Under the pieces are notes generated by a model. The model was not told where the DNA came from. It worked only from the letters and a program-made list of their open reading frames with translations, and ran no database searches. This document shows positions 32,880 to 43,559 of a stretch of 64,000 nucleotides of DNA, one piece after another (positions within the stretch are counted from its first letter, which is position 1; the number at the start of each line of letters is the position of its first letter). This DNA is from Eutreptiella sp. 'Long Island Sound 2002' (lineage: Eukaryota; Euglenozoa; Euglenophyceae; Eutreptiales; Eutreptiaceae): positions 160,460,283 through 160,524,282 of the forward strand of contig OZ038381.1 in assembly GCA_964036045.1 (NCBI GenBank), written 5' to 3'. The translations under genes were made by a program, and so were the position numbers.

Positions 32880-34325
32880 GGTGTTCAACTCCAAAGCATA
32901 TGCCAACATATGAACAACATACCATGGTTCGACTCCCCATAGGCTTCTTGCTGTTTGCCGACCAGGTAAGTACACAAAACGCAAAAATGAGCAAAAATTG
33001 AGGTCAAAAACATGAAAATATGTCCAAATACAAAGTTGTCATGATAGTATATCTCTATGCTCACCCATGATATCCGCTCATGGTTCAATACACAAATGAT
33101 TGGAACCATTTGCGAACAATTCCCCCACTTGGATCCTCAATCGAGCGCATGGGGATACCTTCGCCACTCATATCTACATGCCCCATGAAAATGGGAGTGC
33201 ACTCATGGATCTCTTTGCCAAACATACCATGAGCAATACATACGCGGTAGACTTAGTCTAGCGCTTTGAATTCCACAATTGGGATATGGGCAAAGCCCTT
33301 GTCACGTGTGGCTCTCTATCTCTTCGGCCACACGAAGATATATAACATGGGCGTGAGCATATCAGAACATATACTACCAATATCACACATAGCCCTTAAA
33401 ATTGGCTCCCACCATGGTATGCCATGCCCCTCCATGGTCATAACTTTGGGTTAAATGGACGCGGGAACCTAAGGAAAGATGCTATGCAACCGCAAGACTC
33501 ATGCGCTGCACTCGAAAGTCATAATATCAAGTCCGGACACATGGTCAACAAGTTATAAACAAGTTTCTACCATGTTGACCGTGATCCTATGATACAACGA
33601 GTGTGTGTGACGACTTAAGGTGTTGGACCCTACTAAAAATAAGTTGAGACTAAGGCGCTTGCAACGCAACCTTCCTTATTCTCTTTCCTCACACTCGCGC
33701 GTAGATATGGCCCTTCAAAGTGGTCCCACGATTCACTTTTGTTTTCCTTATATCTCCAAGTCAAATGGGTGACAAGTATAAGGGAAACCTGATTTGGGCA
33801 TAGGAAAAGGAGTATGACCACTCGAAGAAGGCCAAATCAAGTGCGGCGATGTCGAAGTCGAAAATCCGATTTCGACATCGCGAAAAATTCAGATTAAAAT
33901 TTCGAGTGCATATTTAGAAAATTGCGGAAGCAACGAACCCTTTACTAATGAAATCTGACCCTTCATCGGAGTTTCCGCCAAAATATCTTGAAATAACAGT
34001 TAACCAATCGGTTACCGCAAAATCGCGAGCCAACTGACAGTCGCCGATACATTGACAATCAGAACGGAAGGCTGAAAAATCACGGAAAAATTATGATAAA
34101 AAAACCCTGTTGATTCCTAATATTCTGATATATAAATCTCAGCTGGCGGCGCCTTGGTACTGAATATGGCCGCTCATAGCCGGAATGGCCAAACCTATCA
34201 CACTATCACATCAGGTTAGGTCAGGTGGATGGGAGAGTATGATATCAGCCAATGGCGGCTTGCCGGCACATAGATACACACCCCAAGTGACCCAAAGATG
34301 GCCACGGGGGTCCGAACCGGCTTCA
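32880..34325 (-). repeat. Element A 3' LTR, truncated
   Basis: This region is about 98% identical by eye to 50,869-52,315 (roughly 27 substitutions counted over 1.45 kb). On the minus strand it starts TGAAGCCGG directly after a polypurine tract, so it is the 3' LTR of element A. Compared with the 5' LTR (49,959-52,315), the last 0.9 kb is missing and unrelated tandem repeats lie there instead. A TATA-like 'ATTTATATATC' lies at about 34,127-34,138. Confidence 0.85.
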
Positions 34326-34336
34326 CCCCCCTTCTC
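34326..34336 (-). other. Element A polypurine tract
   Basis: On the minus strand GAGAAGGGGGG directly precedes the LTR's TGAAGCC. This is the expected primer site for plus-strand DNA synthesis. The same 11 bases occur in element B. Confidence 0.85.
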
Positions 34337-34718
34337 AGAGCGTGATATCCGCTTGGAAGTCATTGAAGAGAGGACGGGAGGACCCCAATGGGCTCCAACC
34401 CCCCCCCCCCATGTCCCAAGGACACATGGAGGCCCCACACACGTCGTAGGCGTCCCCCACGCCCCAAGGGAGGGGTGAGGACACTGATAATCGGTGCCCT
34501 ACGCCATATCCGGTCTCCTCTTGATCTACAACATGGACCAAGGGGATCAAAGATAGAGAAACGTCGTCGGTCGACCTAAATAAGTATACCACAATGAAAT
34601 ATATATGTGGAGATCGAGTGAAGGGGGTAGATGGCCAATCAAGGCCCAAAAATCCCCGGATGAACGCCCTCACCCATCTCCCAAGCACAGAAACAAACAA
34701 AATGCCAAGGGGGATCCA
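34337..34718 (-). other. Element A 3' untranslated stretch
   Basis: These 380 bases lie between the pol stop and the polypurine tract. A minus-strand open frame (34,335-34,700) exists here and a similar one in element B, but they differ by frameshifts, so I treat the region as non-coding. Confidence 0.6.
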
Positions 34719-35345
34719 TTACGGTGCTACAGCATCAACCAAATGGACCAACACGTCCTTGACATCCAAACAAATATTCTTTTTCTTCAGATAGTCCATC
34801 CAGACCGTGGTATACCTCGGCACAAAACTGCTCGGAGGCTCCCACGAATCCCTGGATGCGGCGAATCCCTTCCAACGGACTTTATAAAGCCTCCCCCCAG
34901 GCGTCCCCGGGTCCGGCTTGTCCGCCAGGATCTTCTCAGCGGTGAAGTCGTCGTCCTCACCCTCGTCGTCCGAGTCCACATCGCCGGCCGTGAACTCGAA
35001 GGTGACGGGACGTCCGCTGGGGTCTGGTGCTCGGGGACGAAGCTGGGTATGGTCGCGGTCCAGGATCTTGTTATCCCCCACACGAACCGCATACACATCC
35101 TGCCCGACCTTCCGCACGATTACCCCCGGCACATACCAGGACGCCTGCCGATGCCTGGACAGGACATCCTTGTGGTGCCGCTCCACCCACACGGTGTCTT
35201 GGAGAGCATACTTCTGGACCTTTCCCTGCTTGAAGTACTTGGCCCTCTTGTCATGCTCGTCCTGAAGTGCCTTGCACACCTTGGCCGCCGTGTCGTCCGC
35301 CTCAGCCATCATAGCGTTCGCATCCCGGGCCACTTTGCTAGGTTC
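34719..35345 (-). pseudogene. Element A integrase C-terminus and chromodomain
   Basis: This is the end of pol, in a different frame from the integrase core because of a one-base deletion near 35,338 (compare 'ttgctaggttc' here with 'ttgccatggttc' in element B). It holds the linker module with WYVPGVIVRKVGQDVYAVRV, then a chromodomain with FTAEKILADK, LYKVRWKGFAASRDSWEP and a C-terminal helix. Chromodomains of such elements bind modified histone tails and direct integration to heterochromatin. Confidence 0.85.
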
Positions 35346-38300
35346 AACCACGGGAGAGTGCGTGACACTCGATACCGTAGGAACAGGATACGATGGGGCG
35401 ACAGTCCAGTGGGTCCCGGAAGGTCGTGATACGCTTGGAGTACTCTCCACAGCGAATTATACCAATTCCGGCCCGGTTCGTCGATGTGCAGCTGGCGGAA
35501 CTTCTCGAACATCTGCCGCCCGGCCACCTCAGCTCGGCCATTCGACCGGCTGTGGTACGCCACGGTCTTGGCGTGCCCAATCTCCATGTGCTTGCACATC
35601 GTCTTGAACCACGTCCCCACAAACTGACTGCCCCGATCGCTGCAGATGACAGCTGGGACATCAAAAATCGTCAGCCAATGCCTGATCATGGCATTAGCGA
35701 CGGTCTTGGCCTGCAGCCCCACTCCATGCTTGTCCTTCTTGTCCTTCTTCTTGGACTTCTTGCCAGGGACCGCCACGATATACCCCCTGTGCCTATCCAC
35801 CGCCAGGATGACACAGTCGTAGGTCTCTCCTTCCACGGTGACCTCAGGCATGGCGAATACATCCATGGCCACGGACCGCATAGGGGCCTCCGGTATAGCC
35901 GTGTACACCGGGTTGCCCGCTGTGGAGTGGTTGGGGCTCTTCGTGGCCCGACACACGGCGCAGTCGCTGCAGTACTTGTCCAGGATGGCGTAGTACCCCG
36001 GTGGGAACTTGAAGCGCCACTCCAGGTCCTGCTGCATCTTGTCCCGACCAGGATGCATGAGCTGGGCGTTGTGCCAGTGGTCAATGAGCTCCTCCACTCG
36101 GTTCTCAGGGACCAGTAGCTTGTCCTTGAGGAACAGTTTGTCCCCGTCCTCGGTCAAGCCCTCAGGCCATTCGTCGTCCGACGGGGCGCTCACGGCATTC
36201 CAGTACTTGCTCCAGTGCTCGGATGCCGCGTAGTCATCCGACCAGTCCTCTGTGAGCACCAACCTGACTAGCTCTACAGGGGCCACCATCCATTGCTCGA
36301 GGGTTTCCTCTCGAATAGCTTGGACGCGGGCGGCCCGGAGCTTGGCCAGGTCTGTACGGTTTGCCATCACCACAAAGCACTTGACCCCCTCTTGCTCCAT
36401 GGCCTTCTCCATCTCGATCATGCGCTTGGCCTCCTCGGTTTCCTCGGCGTCCCCATGGCTGGATATGTCCATCCAAGCCTTGCCCGCGGGGTAGGCCCAT
36501 CGACTGAGGCAATCTGCCACAGTGTTGTCCTTCCCCGGGACGTATACGACGCTGAGGTCGAACTTGGCGAACGTCTCATGCCATCGGGCCCTCCTTGCCG
36601 CCGGTCCCGAGGGGGTGTCGACGTGCTCCTTGTGCCAGCTCTGCAAGGACTGATGGTCCGTGCAAACCACCACCGGTTGCAATCCGATGTGGCCAGACCA
36701 CTTCCTGAGCGCACAGACAATGGCATACGTCTCCTTCTCCCTCGCGGTCCATGTTCGACGCTGGCCCTCGGCTAGGATCCGACTCCAGAACGCCACGGGT
36801 ACGTGCGACCCGTCGTCCCGGATCTGCTCGAGGACTGCCCCTACAGCATAGTCTGAGGCGTCCGTCCGTAGCACGAATCCCTTGTCTTGGTCCACCAGGA
36901 ATAGCCCCAGCTGCCCCAGGAGTCGCTCCTTCAGGCGGCTGAACGCATCTTCGGCCTCAGGGGTCCAGGCAAGCTCCTTCTTGCTCCCCTTCCGGCCATC
37001 GAACTTCCCCACCTGCAGCATCTTGTGCAGCGGCCCCGAGAGTTCTGCATACATCCGGACATAGCCTGAATAGTAATTGCAGAACCCCATGAAGGACCGG
37101 AGTTCGCTGATGGTCTGGGGCTTCTCCCAGTGGTGCAGGGACGCCAGCTTCCCAGGCATGGGACGGCGTTGCCCATGACCAACCATGTGACCCGCGAACT
37201 CCACTTCCTTCACGAAGAGTGAGGCTTTGGTGGGCTTGCACACCATGTTGTGCTTGTCCAACTCGCTGAGCACTCGGCGCAGATCCTTCTCATGCGCGTC
37301 GATGAGCTCGTCCTCAGTCATGTTCTCCGTGCCGGACCCGATGATGATGTCATCCACGAAGGGATCGGCACAGTCCCAGACAGGACCGAGTAGGTCCTCC
37401 ATCATGCGCTGGAAGGCGGCATTGCCATTCTTGGCGCCCATAGGCACCACTTTCCACTGCATGGGCCCCAGCGGCGTGGACATCGCTGTGCAGGGCCTGG
37501 AGTCCGGGTGTAGCGGCATCTGGTGATAACCGTGTTTCAGGTCCAACACCGTGAAGATCCGCTGTTTCTGTTGTTTTTGGAGGATGGAGTCGAGCAGGGG
37601 ACGCGAGTACGAGTCGTGCTCGGTTTGCTCGTTCAAACCCCTGTAATCCACCACCAACCTCCACTCGCCCTTCTCCTTCTTGGGCACGATGAAGGCTGGG
37701 CTGGCCCACTCACTGTCGGAGGGTTCAGTCCAGCCTCGCTCAATGAACTCGGCCAACAACTTCTTCATGGCCTCGGCCCGATCGCCCTGAAGTTGGTACT
37801 CCCGATGACCATAGATCTTGGGGTTTGGCTTCAGCTTGATCCTCGCTGTGCCAAACCTCCCATGATCTGGAGGGTTCTTGTTGGCGACGCCACTGAATAG
37901 CCGCGGATAGGCATTGATCAGCCTCTCCTTCAGCTCGGCGACCTTCCGGTTCTCCTGGGCCTCTTCAGCCGCTTGCTTCGGTATCGATACAACCGACCGC
38001 ACTGCGGTGTAGGCCTCTTCCGGGTCCGAGTCTGACTTCTCCTCGTCCGATATGCCGTCTTCATCGTCGTGGGGCATGCTTCCCACCGATAATCTTCGAA
38101 AATTTGCGGCATCGGGCTGCTTCTTGTCGCTCTCGGCACCCATTCTTGGAAAATCCCATGCCGACCCAGCCGGACCATCGTATTGGTCCGCGATGTGATC
38201 CATGACCCTCGCCACGAACTCATCCTTCTCGTACTTGCCGGTGACCAACATATTGTCATCCCACCAATGCGGAGATGTGACCATGGCCCGCCTCTTCTTG

Positions 38301-38560
38301 GCTGCCACACCGTCGTGCATCCCCATGCGCATGTAGTTGACGATGTTGTCGATCTCGGCGTGGGACAGGACGTCAATGCCATCGACTGGCTGATCCGTCC
38401 CCTCCTTGGGCTCAAACCTGACCTTCATGGGCACCGCCTCCACCCTTCGGATGAATGCTTCATCACCCGTGGGCTGGGCTTGCGCCCCATCCACCAGGAA
38501 AGCCTTGGTACCCCACGCTTGACCCGGGGAGGGCATTGATACACCCTTGGCGTCGATGAA
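35309..38560 (-). pseudogene. Element A pol: reverse transcriptase, RNase H, integrase core
   Basis: The frame is open for about 1,100 codons. In order it carries RT motifs FTVLDLKHGYHQMPL and the catalytic box PFVDDIIIGSG, RNase H with VLRTDASDYAVGAVLEQ, a His-His-Cys-Cys integrase finger (HWHN, MHPG, CSDCAVC), and the integrase core with catalytic Asp in AMDVF, Asp in SDRGSQF and Glu in NGRAEVAGR. The spacing of the last two is DD35E. All catalytic residues are present. A one-base deletion near 38,561 separates it from the protease and another near 35,338 from the chromodomain. Confidence 0.9.
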
Positions 38561-39774
38561 CACTCCTCCTCTGGCCCGAATGACATCTCGTTCAGGGTGA
38601 TGGAGTCCAGCGTCGACTTGAGACACTCCAGCGGACATGGGGTGGATCCTATGCCGGTTATGACCAGGATCCCCTTCGCCCTATCCGCGACGATCTTCTC
38701 CACCGTACGTCTGGTATTGTCCAGGGAGCCATGCCAATACATGGGCCCCCCCTCCTTCAAACCCCAATGCCTATGCCAGGCTGAGTCTCCTCGATGCCAA
38801 TGCCTCCTACACTTCCTCAAAAGTGGGGCATCCCGGGAAGCGAAGACGTCCGTCTCGGGCGCTTCGGCTCCCAGCGTCTGAATCATCCTGGCATACACCT
38901 GCGGCGCCATTCCATACTCCGTGAGCTGAAGTCCACGGTCTCCTCTGGACTTGGCACCCACAGCTTGCACCGCTTGGACGATCTGATCCTTTTCCTCAGC
39001 ATTCCATTGGGATGATCCGCATGCATTGTCCGTGGACAGCCATGTGAGGCATTCATCATCCTCCCGGACCAGCGTTGCACGATGGGGAAGGGCTCCAATG
39101 GCGTTTGCCACCATGAAGTCATACCCCATGATCATATCCCAATCCGTGATGTCGGCCACATAGAAGTTCCCGGATAGAGTGCTTCTCTTCGCCAAATCAG
39201 GGCGGTTCAAGCGCTCATGCTCCCAGAATTCCATACTGATAGTGGCTTCATGGGTGCCACCACCCATAATCTCTCCGTTGGCGACCTTCAGGCGGACCGG
39301 TCTCCGGCTTGGCTGCAGGAGTTCCTCCTTGAACAACCCTCTCTGGACCAGGCTCACCTGGGCACCCGTATCCACCAACACATCCACCACCTTCTCCTCT
39401 CGTCCGCACCGTACTCGCACTTTCAAGTGCAACTGCCGCTCGTCACCATGAGGCGTATGGATGACTCTCACGGCATGCAACTCTAGCACGTCCGGGTGCA
39501 TCAGGACTTCAAGGGTATGGTCACGGATGGTGTAGATCTTGGGCTGGTCCTGCCCATCCACGGGGCTCTCCGTGGTCGCTCCTTCCTTCTTGCCATGTCC
39601 CGTACCCACATGTACTTCCCTTGGCAGGGCGCTCCAGGGGTTGGGAGTGGCGAAACTCAGTGGTTTTGGCTCTTCCGGAGCCTTCTTCGGCACCCGACGT
39701 GCCTCGGATTCCTCAGGGATTCCACTGATTTTCGGAGGAGAGACCTCCGAGGTCCCACTCCCGTGGGGGCTCCT
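38561..39774 (-). pseudogene. Element A pol N-terminus: protease and extra domain
   Basis: The frame starts directly after the UAG that ends gag, in the same frame, with no ATG nearby; the first plausible non-ATG start is a GTG at 39,693. An aspartic protease motif VDVLVDTGAQVSLVQRGLF lies at about 39,370. Near 38,600-38,950 a second domain contains ETDVFASRDAPLLRK and GILVITGIGSTP. The frame is lost near 38,561, where element B has 'gaacaactcc' and this copy 'gaacactcc'. Confidence 0.85.
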
Positions 39775-41170
39775 CTAGACTTGACTTCCCGCAGCCCCTT
39801 CCGGCTGCGATCTGCCAGGACTTTGTCCACCACGTTGCTGGGCTTTGACTTCCTCCAATGTCCTCAACATGTCCTCAGCAACCTCCTCGATCGACCTCAC
39901 TCGTTGGTCTTGGCCAGGTCCACCACCATAGCCTCTTCCTCCGCCTTTCCCTTGGCCTTTGCCTTGGCCTTTTCCCCCGTCTCCGCCCTTCGCCTTCCAA
40001 TCGTCAATCCGCTGCTCCTTGGGCTTCTTCTCGGGGTGGGCGGCGAAGTAGGCCTTCTTGTCCGCCTCATACACCTTGCACTGACGGTGGTCGTGTGCGT
40101 GGTTGTTTCCCTTGCCATAACAGACCCAGCACCCGTCGTGCTGAGACCTGTACTCCCGGAACGAGAGCGATGGGTTCCCGATCCTCCTTGGCTCTCTGTT
40201 CTTCTTGGGTCCCACCCGGTTCCATCTGGACCGATCCTGCCCATGTTCCCTCACGTTGTGCGCCACAAACGCGAAGAAATGGGCCTCCTCGTGATCCTCC
40301 CGGGACCAGTGGTCTTGGCCACTTCCACTACCATCCTCCGCGGAGTTGGCCTTGTCCTCCTGGATCTCTCGATGATGGCCGTCTTCTCGGTGGCCTCGTT
40401 GTCCATGACCATGTTGATCCTGCACGTGGGCCTCGTTCTTTGCATTGAGTTCAGCTCCACCGTGATGTACTTCACGATCTCGTCCAGGCTCATGCGGGCG
40501 AAGATGACCTGCATCCTCAGCGGCTCCCCGCGCCTCCACTCCACGTTGTTGAGGCGCAGCAACCTTTGCCCCATGGTGTCTCCAAATACCTCCACGTACT
40601 CGGCGTTCTTCAGTCCCAACATCCGGTTGGGCTCGCCCAGGTTCCTCCTGAAGAACTCCATGATACCCGCATGGGTATCCTCCGTGACCATGATCCTCAC
40701 CGCCACCCGCTTCTTGGCTCGCTTCTTCTCCTCGTCCTCCACTCGCCTCTTCCAGTGGCCGGGGAGGACGTCCTTCAGCAAGTGACGGATCTCGGTGGAC
40801 TCGTTCCAGTCCTCAACCAGCTTGAGGCTCCGTCGGTACTTCCGCAGGTACCGGTTCCACTCCCGGACCCGCAACTCACCGCGGTCCAGCTGCAGCGGGA
40901 TGGACCACAAGTCCTCCAGCTTCTGGTTCAGAGCGTCCACCCGCTCCTCATCCTCCAACCACTGGAGGCAGGCCTGCTCTGTATGGATCAATCCTTCCCG
41001 GATCTGATCCCGCAGCTCCTCCTCCAGGTCCTGCGCCAGCCGGTGTGGGAATGTCCGACATACCCACTTGTCCCGCGGCGCTCCCCGCATCTCGCCGACG
41101 ACCTCCTCGGCGAAGTCCTCCCAATCCAGGATGAAGTCGTCCAGGTTGGAGGGGTTGCCATCGTAGTAGG
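39775..41170 (-). pseudogene. Element A gag, C-terminal part
   Basis: Sense-strand reading resumes at the target duplication with YYDGNPSNLDDFILDWEDFA and runs through a capsid-like helical region (LRVREWNRYLRKYRRSLKLV). The frame then shifts between about 40,260 and 40,440. The second frame carries a zinc knuckle at 40,131-40,078 (CWVCYGKGNNHAHDHRQC), a Gly/Lys-rich stretch (GKGQGKGQGKGGGRGYGGG) and ends at the UAG, 39,777-39,775. Gag proteins package the RNA. The shift may be a mutation or a programmed event; a gag copy from element B would decide this but lies outside the window. Confidence 0.8.
41141..41170. repeat. Target-site duplication, left copy (30 bp)
   Basis: These 30 bases, starting 'ccaggttggagggg' and ending 'catcgtagtagg', match 48,358-48,387 at 29 positions (g versus a at one site). 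They belong to gag and flank the GC-rich insertion. Confidence 0.85.
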
Positions 41171-41194
41171 TTTGAGGTTTGAGGTTTGATTTTG
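41171..41194 (-). repeat. Heptamer tail at the 3' end of the insertion
   Basis: The plus strand reads 'tttgaggtttgaggtttgat', that is (CAAACCT)n in the sense direction, directly against the target duplication. It is not a known telomere repeat and fits the short tandem tails of many non-LTR elements. Confidence 0.7.
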
Positions 41195-43559
41195 CGGGTA
41201 CTAGACGCCTTTCGGCCCCGGGGGGCCACCTGGTCGGGCCAGGTGATATCCTCCCCACCGGGTCCTAGTGGGGGGCCCTCCAAGAGGCACCTCCTGCCTG
41301 GTGGCGGAGTCCCCCGGGTTCACAGAGCTCGGGGCCCCGTCCTTCCCCGGCTTCCCCGTTTCGCCACTCCCCGGTCTGTGCATCAATTCGCAGCCGTGGC
41401 TGCGGGCGCTTACCCACTGCGTCGCCCCCCTAATGCGTGGTCGCCCGGGGCGCCGGCGCCGCCGGGCCCGTGCTACTGGCTTGTCGCCAGTGGGACCCCC
41501 TTGGGCTGGCGCGGAGGCTGCCTAGCCTAGGGGTTGGGGCGTGGCGCTGTGCGCCACTACTGCCTTGGCGGGTGCAGTGCCCCGTCTGTGTGTGCGCGGC
41601 GCTCGCGGCCGGTTCGGGGGGTTCGGGCCGGTACCTGGCGTCGTGTCTCTTTTGTGTCCCCCTCCCCGCCCCGCGTGTTCCGCGCTGCGTGTGGCGGGCC
41701 GTCCCGTCCGGGTGTCCCTTACCCTCGCTCGCTGGTACGCCATTCCACGCGGTCTGTGCGTTCCGCGCGCTCGGTCCGGTTGCCCTTCCGGTAGTCCCCG
41801 CGTGTCCCTTTCGTGTGTGTGCGCTCGCACTCTCGCGGTGTCCGCTCCCCCCCCCGCTGGGTGGTGTGGCGCGCGCATCTCGCGTGGTCCCGGCACTGGG
41901 CACTGGGCACTGGGCGGCGTGGTCCGTGCCCCTCCGCGTGTCCTGCCCCGGTCCCTTGCTCCGTTTGGCGTGCTTGGGGGGGGGCGGTCCGGTCCCGGTT
42001 CCCCCCTACTTGGCTGGGGGTTGTGGGGGTGGCGGCAGGGCGTCCCCGGGGGGGGTGCCTTCTACCGTTGCGTGGGGCGTCTGGGGTCATGCGCTCCCCC
42101 TCCCCCGACTGCCCGTCCACTGGGCGGGCTGTCGGGGTCCGCGATCCACGTGTTGTGGGCGCGGGCGTGCGGCCGTGTGGGCCCTGCTCTGTCCCTGTGG
42201 GGGCTGCGCGCCGCGGGGCGGGTCCGTTGCGTTCATATGCTGGAGGGCGAGCTGGGGGGGGGGGGGGGGGGGGCGTGCACCGTACCCCCCGGCTGCGCGG
42301 CCGGGGCGGGGCCTGTAGGGCGGGGGGTCGCTCTGCCTCATTCCGTCCCTCTGCCTTCCCTGGGCAGGCAACAAAGCGGGCGTCACTGGCGTTGTGCTGT
42401 CCATGGGGGGCGTGGCCCCCCATACCACTCCGGTTCGTGCTCACCCGGCTTCTCTGGGTACGATCTGTGCGGCGTCCCGGTGCGCAGGCGTGGGCTCGCT
42501 TGTTCTTCGCGGCCCCCATGGGAGCCGGCGGCTGGGGCGGGGGGGCGGGTCGCACTCCGGCTCCTCTCTCGGGCGGGGGGGGACCGTCCCCCCCGCCTCG
42601 GGGGGTGGGGACCGGGGCCCCCGCGGCTGGCGGGCCGGTGGGGGGGCGGGGCGGGGGGGGGGGGGTGTCGCGCCGCGGCCTCCCTGCTCTCCTTCCGGGC
42701 GGCGGCCCGCGGTACTCCATCCTGGCCCCCTCCGTGTGGCCGGCGCGTTCCCTTCCGGCGTGCGCGTGCGGTCGGGGCTGAAGTGCCGCCCCGGGGTGGG
42801 GGGGGGTGAGGGGCGGCCCGTGGACCGCTCCCCCGGGGGCCCCAGCAGACCTGAACCCCCCCTCTGTCATCCCTGAGTGGGCTGTGGTTACGGGAGGGTC
42901 ATGTGGGGTGCGGCCTCCTTCCTGCTCCGTTGTGCGCGTTGCTCCGGCACGCCGGTGTGGGTTCGCGGGAGCAGGTCCAGCCGCCGATCCCCTTACCGCG
43001 TCGCCGTCCCTTCCTGGGGGGGGGGCGCCCCCCCGGCCCTGGGGGGGCGGAGGGCCGCGCCTGTGGCTCCCCAGCTGGGGTGGGTGCGGGGGGGGGGGGG
43101 TGGGGGAGCCGCCCCCCCGCCCGCTCTCGGGCCTGTGTGGGAGGGGGGGGGGGAGTGGGGGGGGCCCTTGGGTCTCCCGGCGACGCCTTCTGACGGCCGG
43201 GGGGGGGGGGGGGGGCGGCATGGCAGTCCTGGCCACGGGGGCCAGCCATCGGCTGGGGGGTCGCGCCCTTCCCCCGCCCCCCTCTACCTAGAGCCGGATC
43301 CTCGTGCAGGCCCTCGCTGGGGTCCCTCATCCCCCCGGCCGTTGTCGCGTGGCGCTGGCCGGCCGGGGGTGGCCGTGAGGGTGAGCGGTCAGTGGTTAGC
43401 GGGCTGCGGGGCAGCAGGTTCCCCCCCGCGCTCGTTGTCTCCGCACTCCCTCCCGCGGGAGGTGGCACGCTCTCTTGCGTCGTGCCGTACCGTTGGGGGG
43501 GGCGTGGGTCGGGGGGCGCAGCCCCCCCCCCCATTCTCTCGTATCCGCCGTCTGGGCCA
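41195..43559 (-). other. Long GC-rich 3' region of the insertion
   Basis: About 2.4 kb with long G runs on the plus strand (for example 19 G at 42,255-42,273; others near 42,650, 43,090, 43,150 and 43,200), hence C runs in the sense strand. Very long open frames occur in several registers on both strands (for example minus 41,719-43,236), but they are Pro/Arg/Gly/Ala low-complexity products of the base composition. I treat the region as the 3' untranslated part. Confidence 0.5.

Noticed and set aside
34335-34700. Possible extra 3' ORF (env-like or accessory) in elements A and B
   Set aside because: The frames at 34,335-34,700 and 58,523-58,954 share only parts and are offset by frameshifts. 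The region overlaps the polypurine tract and looks like 3' untranslated sequence.
35272-39778. Plus-strand open frames opposite element A pol (and the same opposite element B)
   Set aside because: They are antisense shadows of a conserved pol reading frame that carries all the catalytic motifs.
41171-41194. Heptamer repeats as a possible telomere-derived tract
   Set aside because: CAAACCT is not a known plant or algal telomere unit and only about three copies are present. A retroelement 3' tail explains it better.
41719-43236. 505-codon Pro/Arg-rich minus-strand frame in the 3' region of the insertion
   Set aside because: It is interrupted by no recognisable domain, consists of homopolymer-derived text and has no paralogous copy to test. 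I treat it as non-coding.
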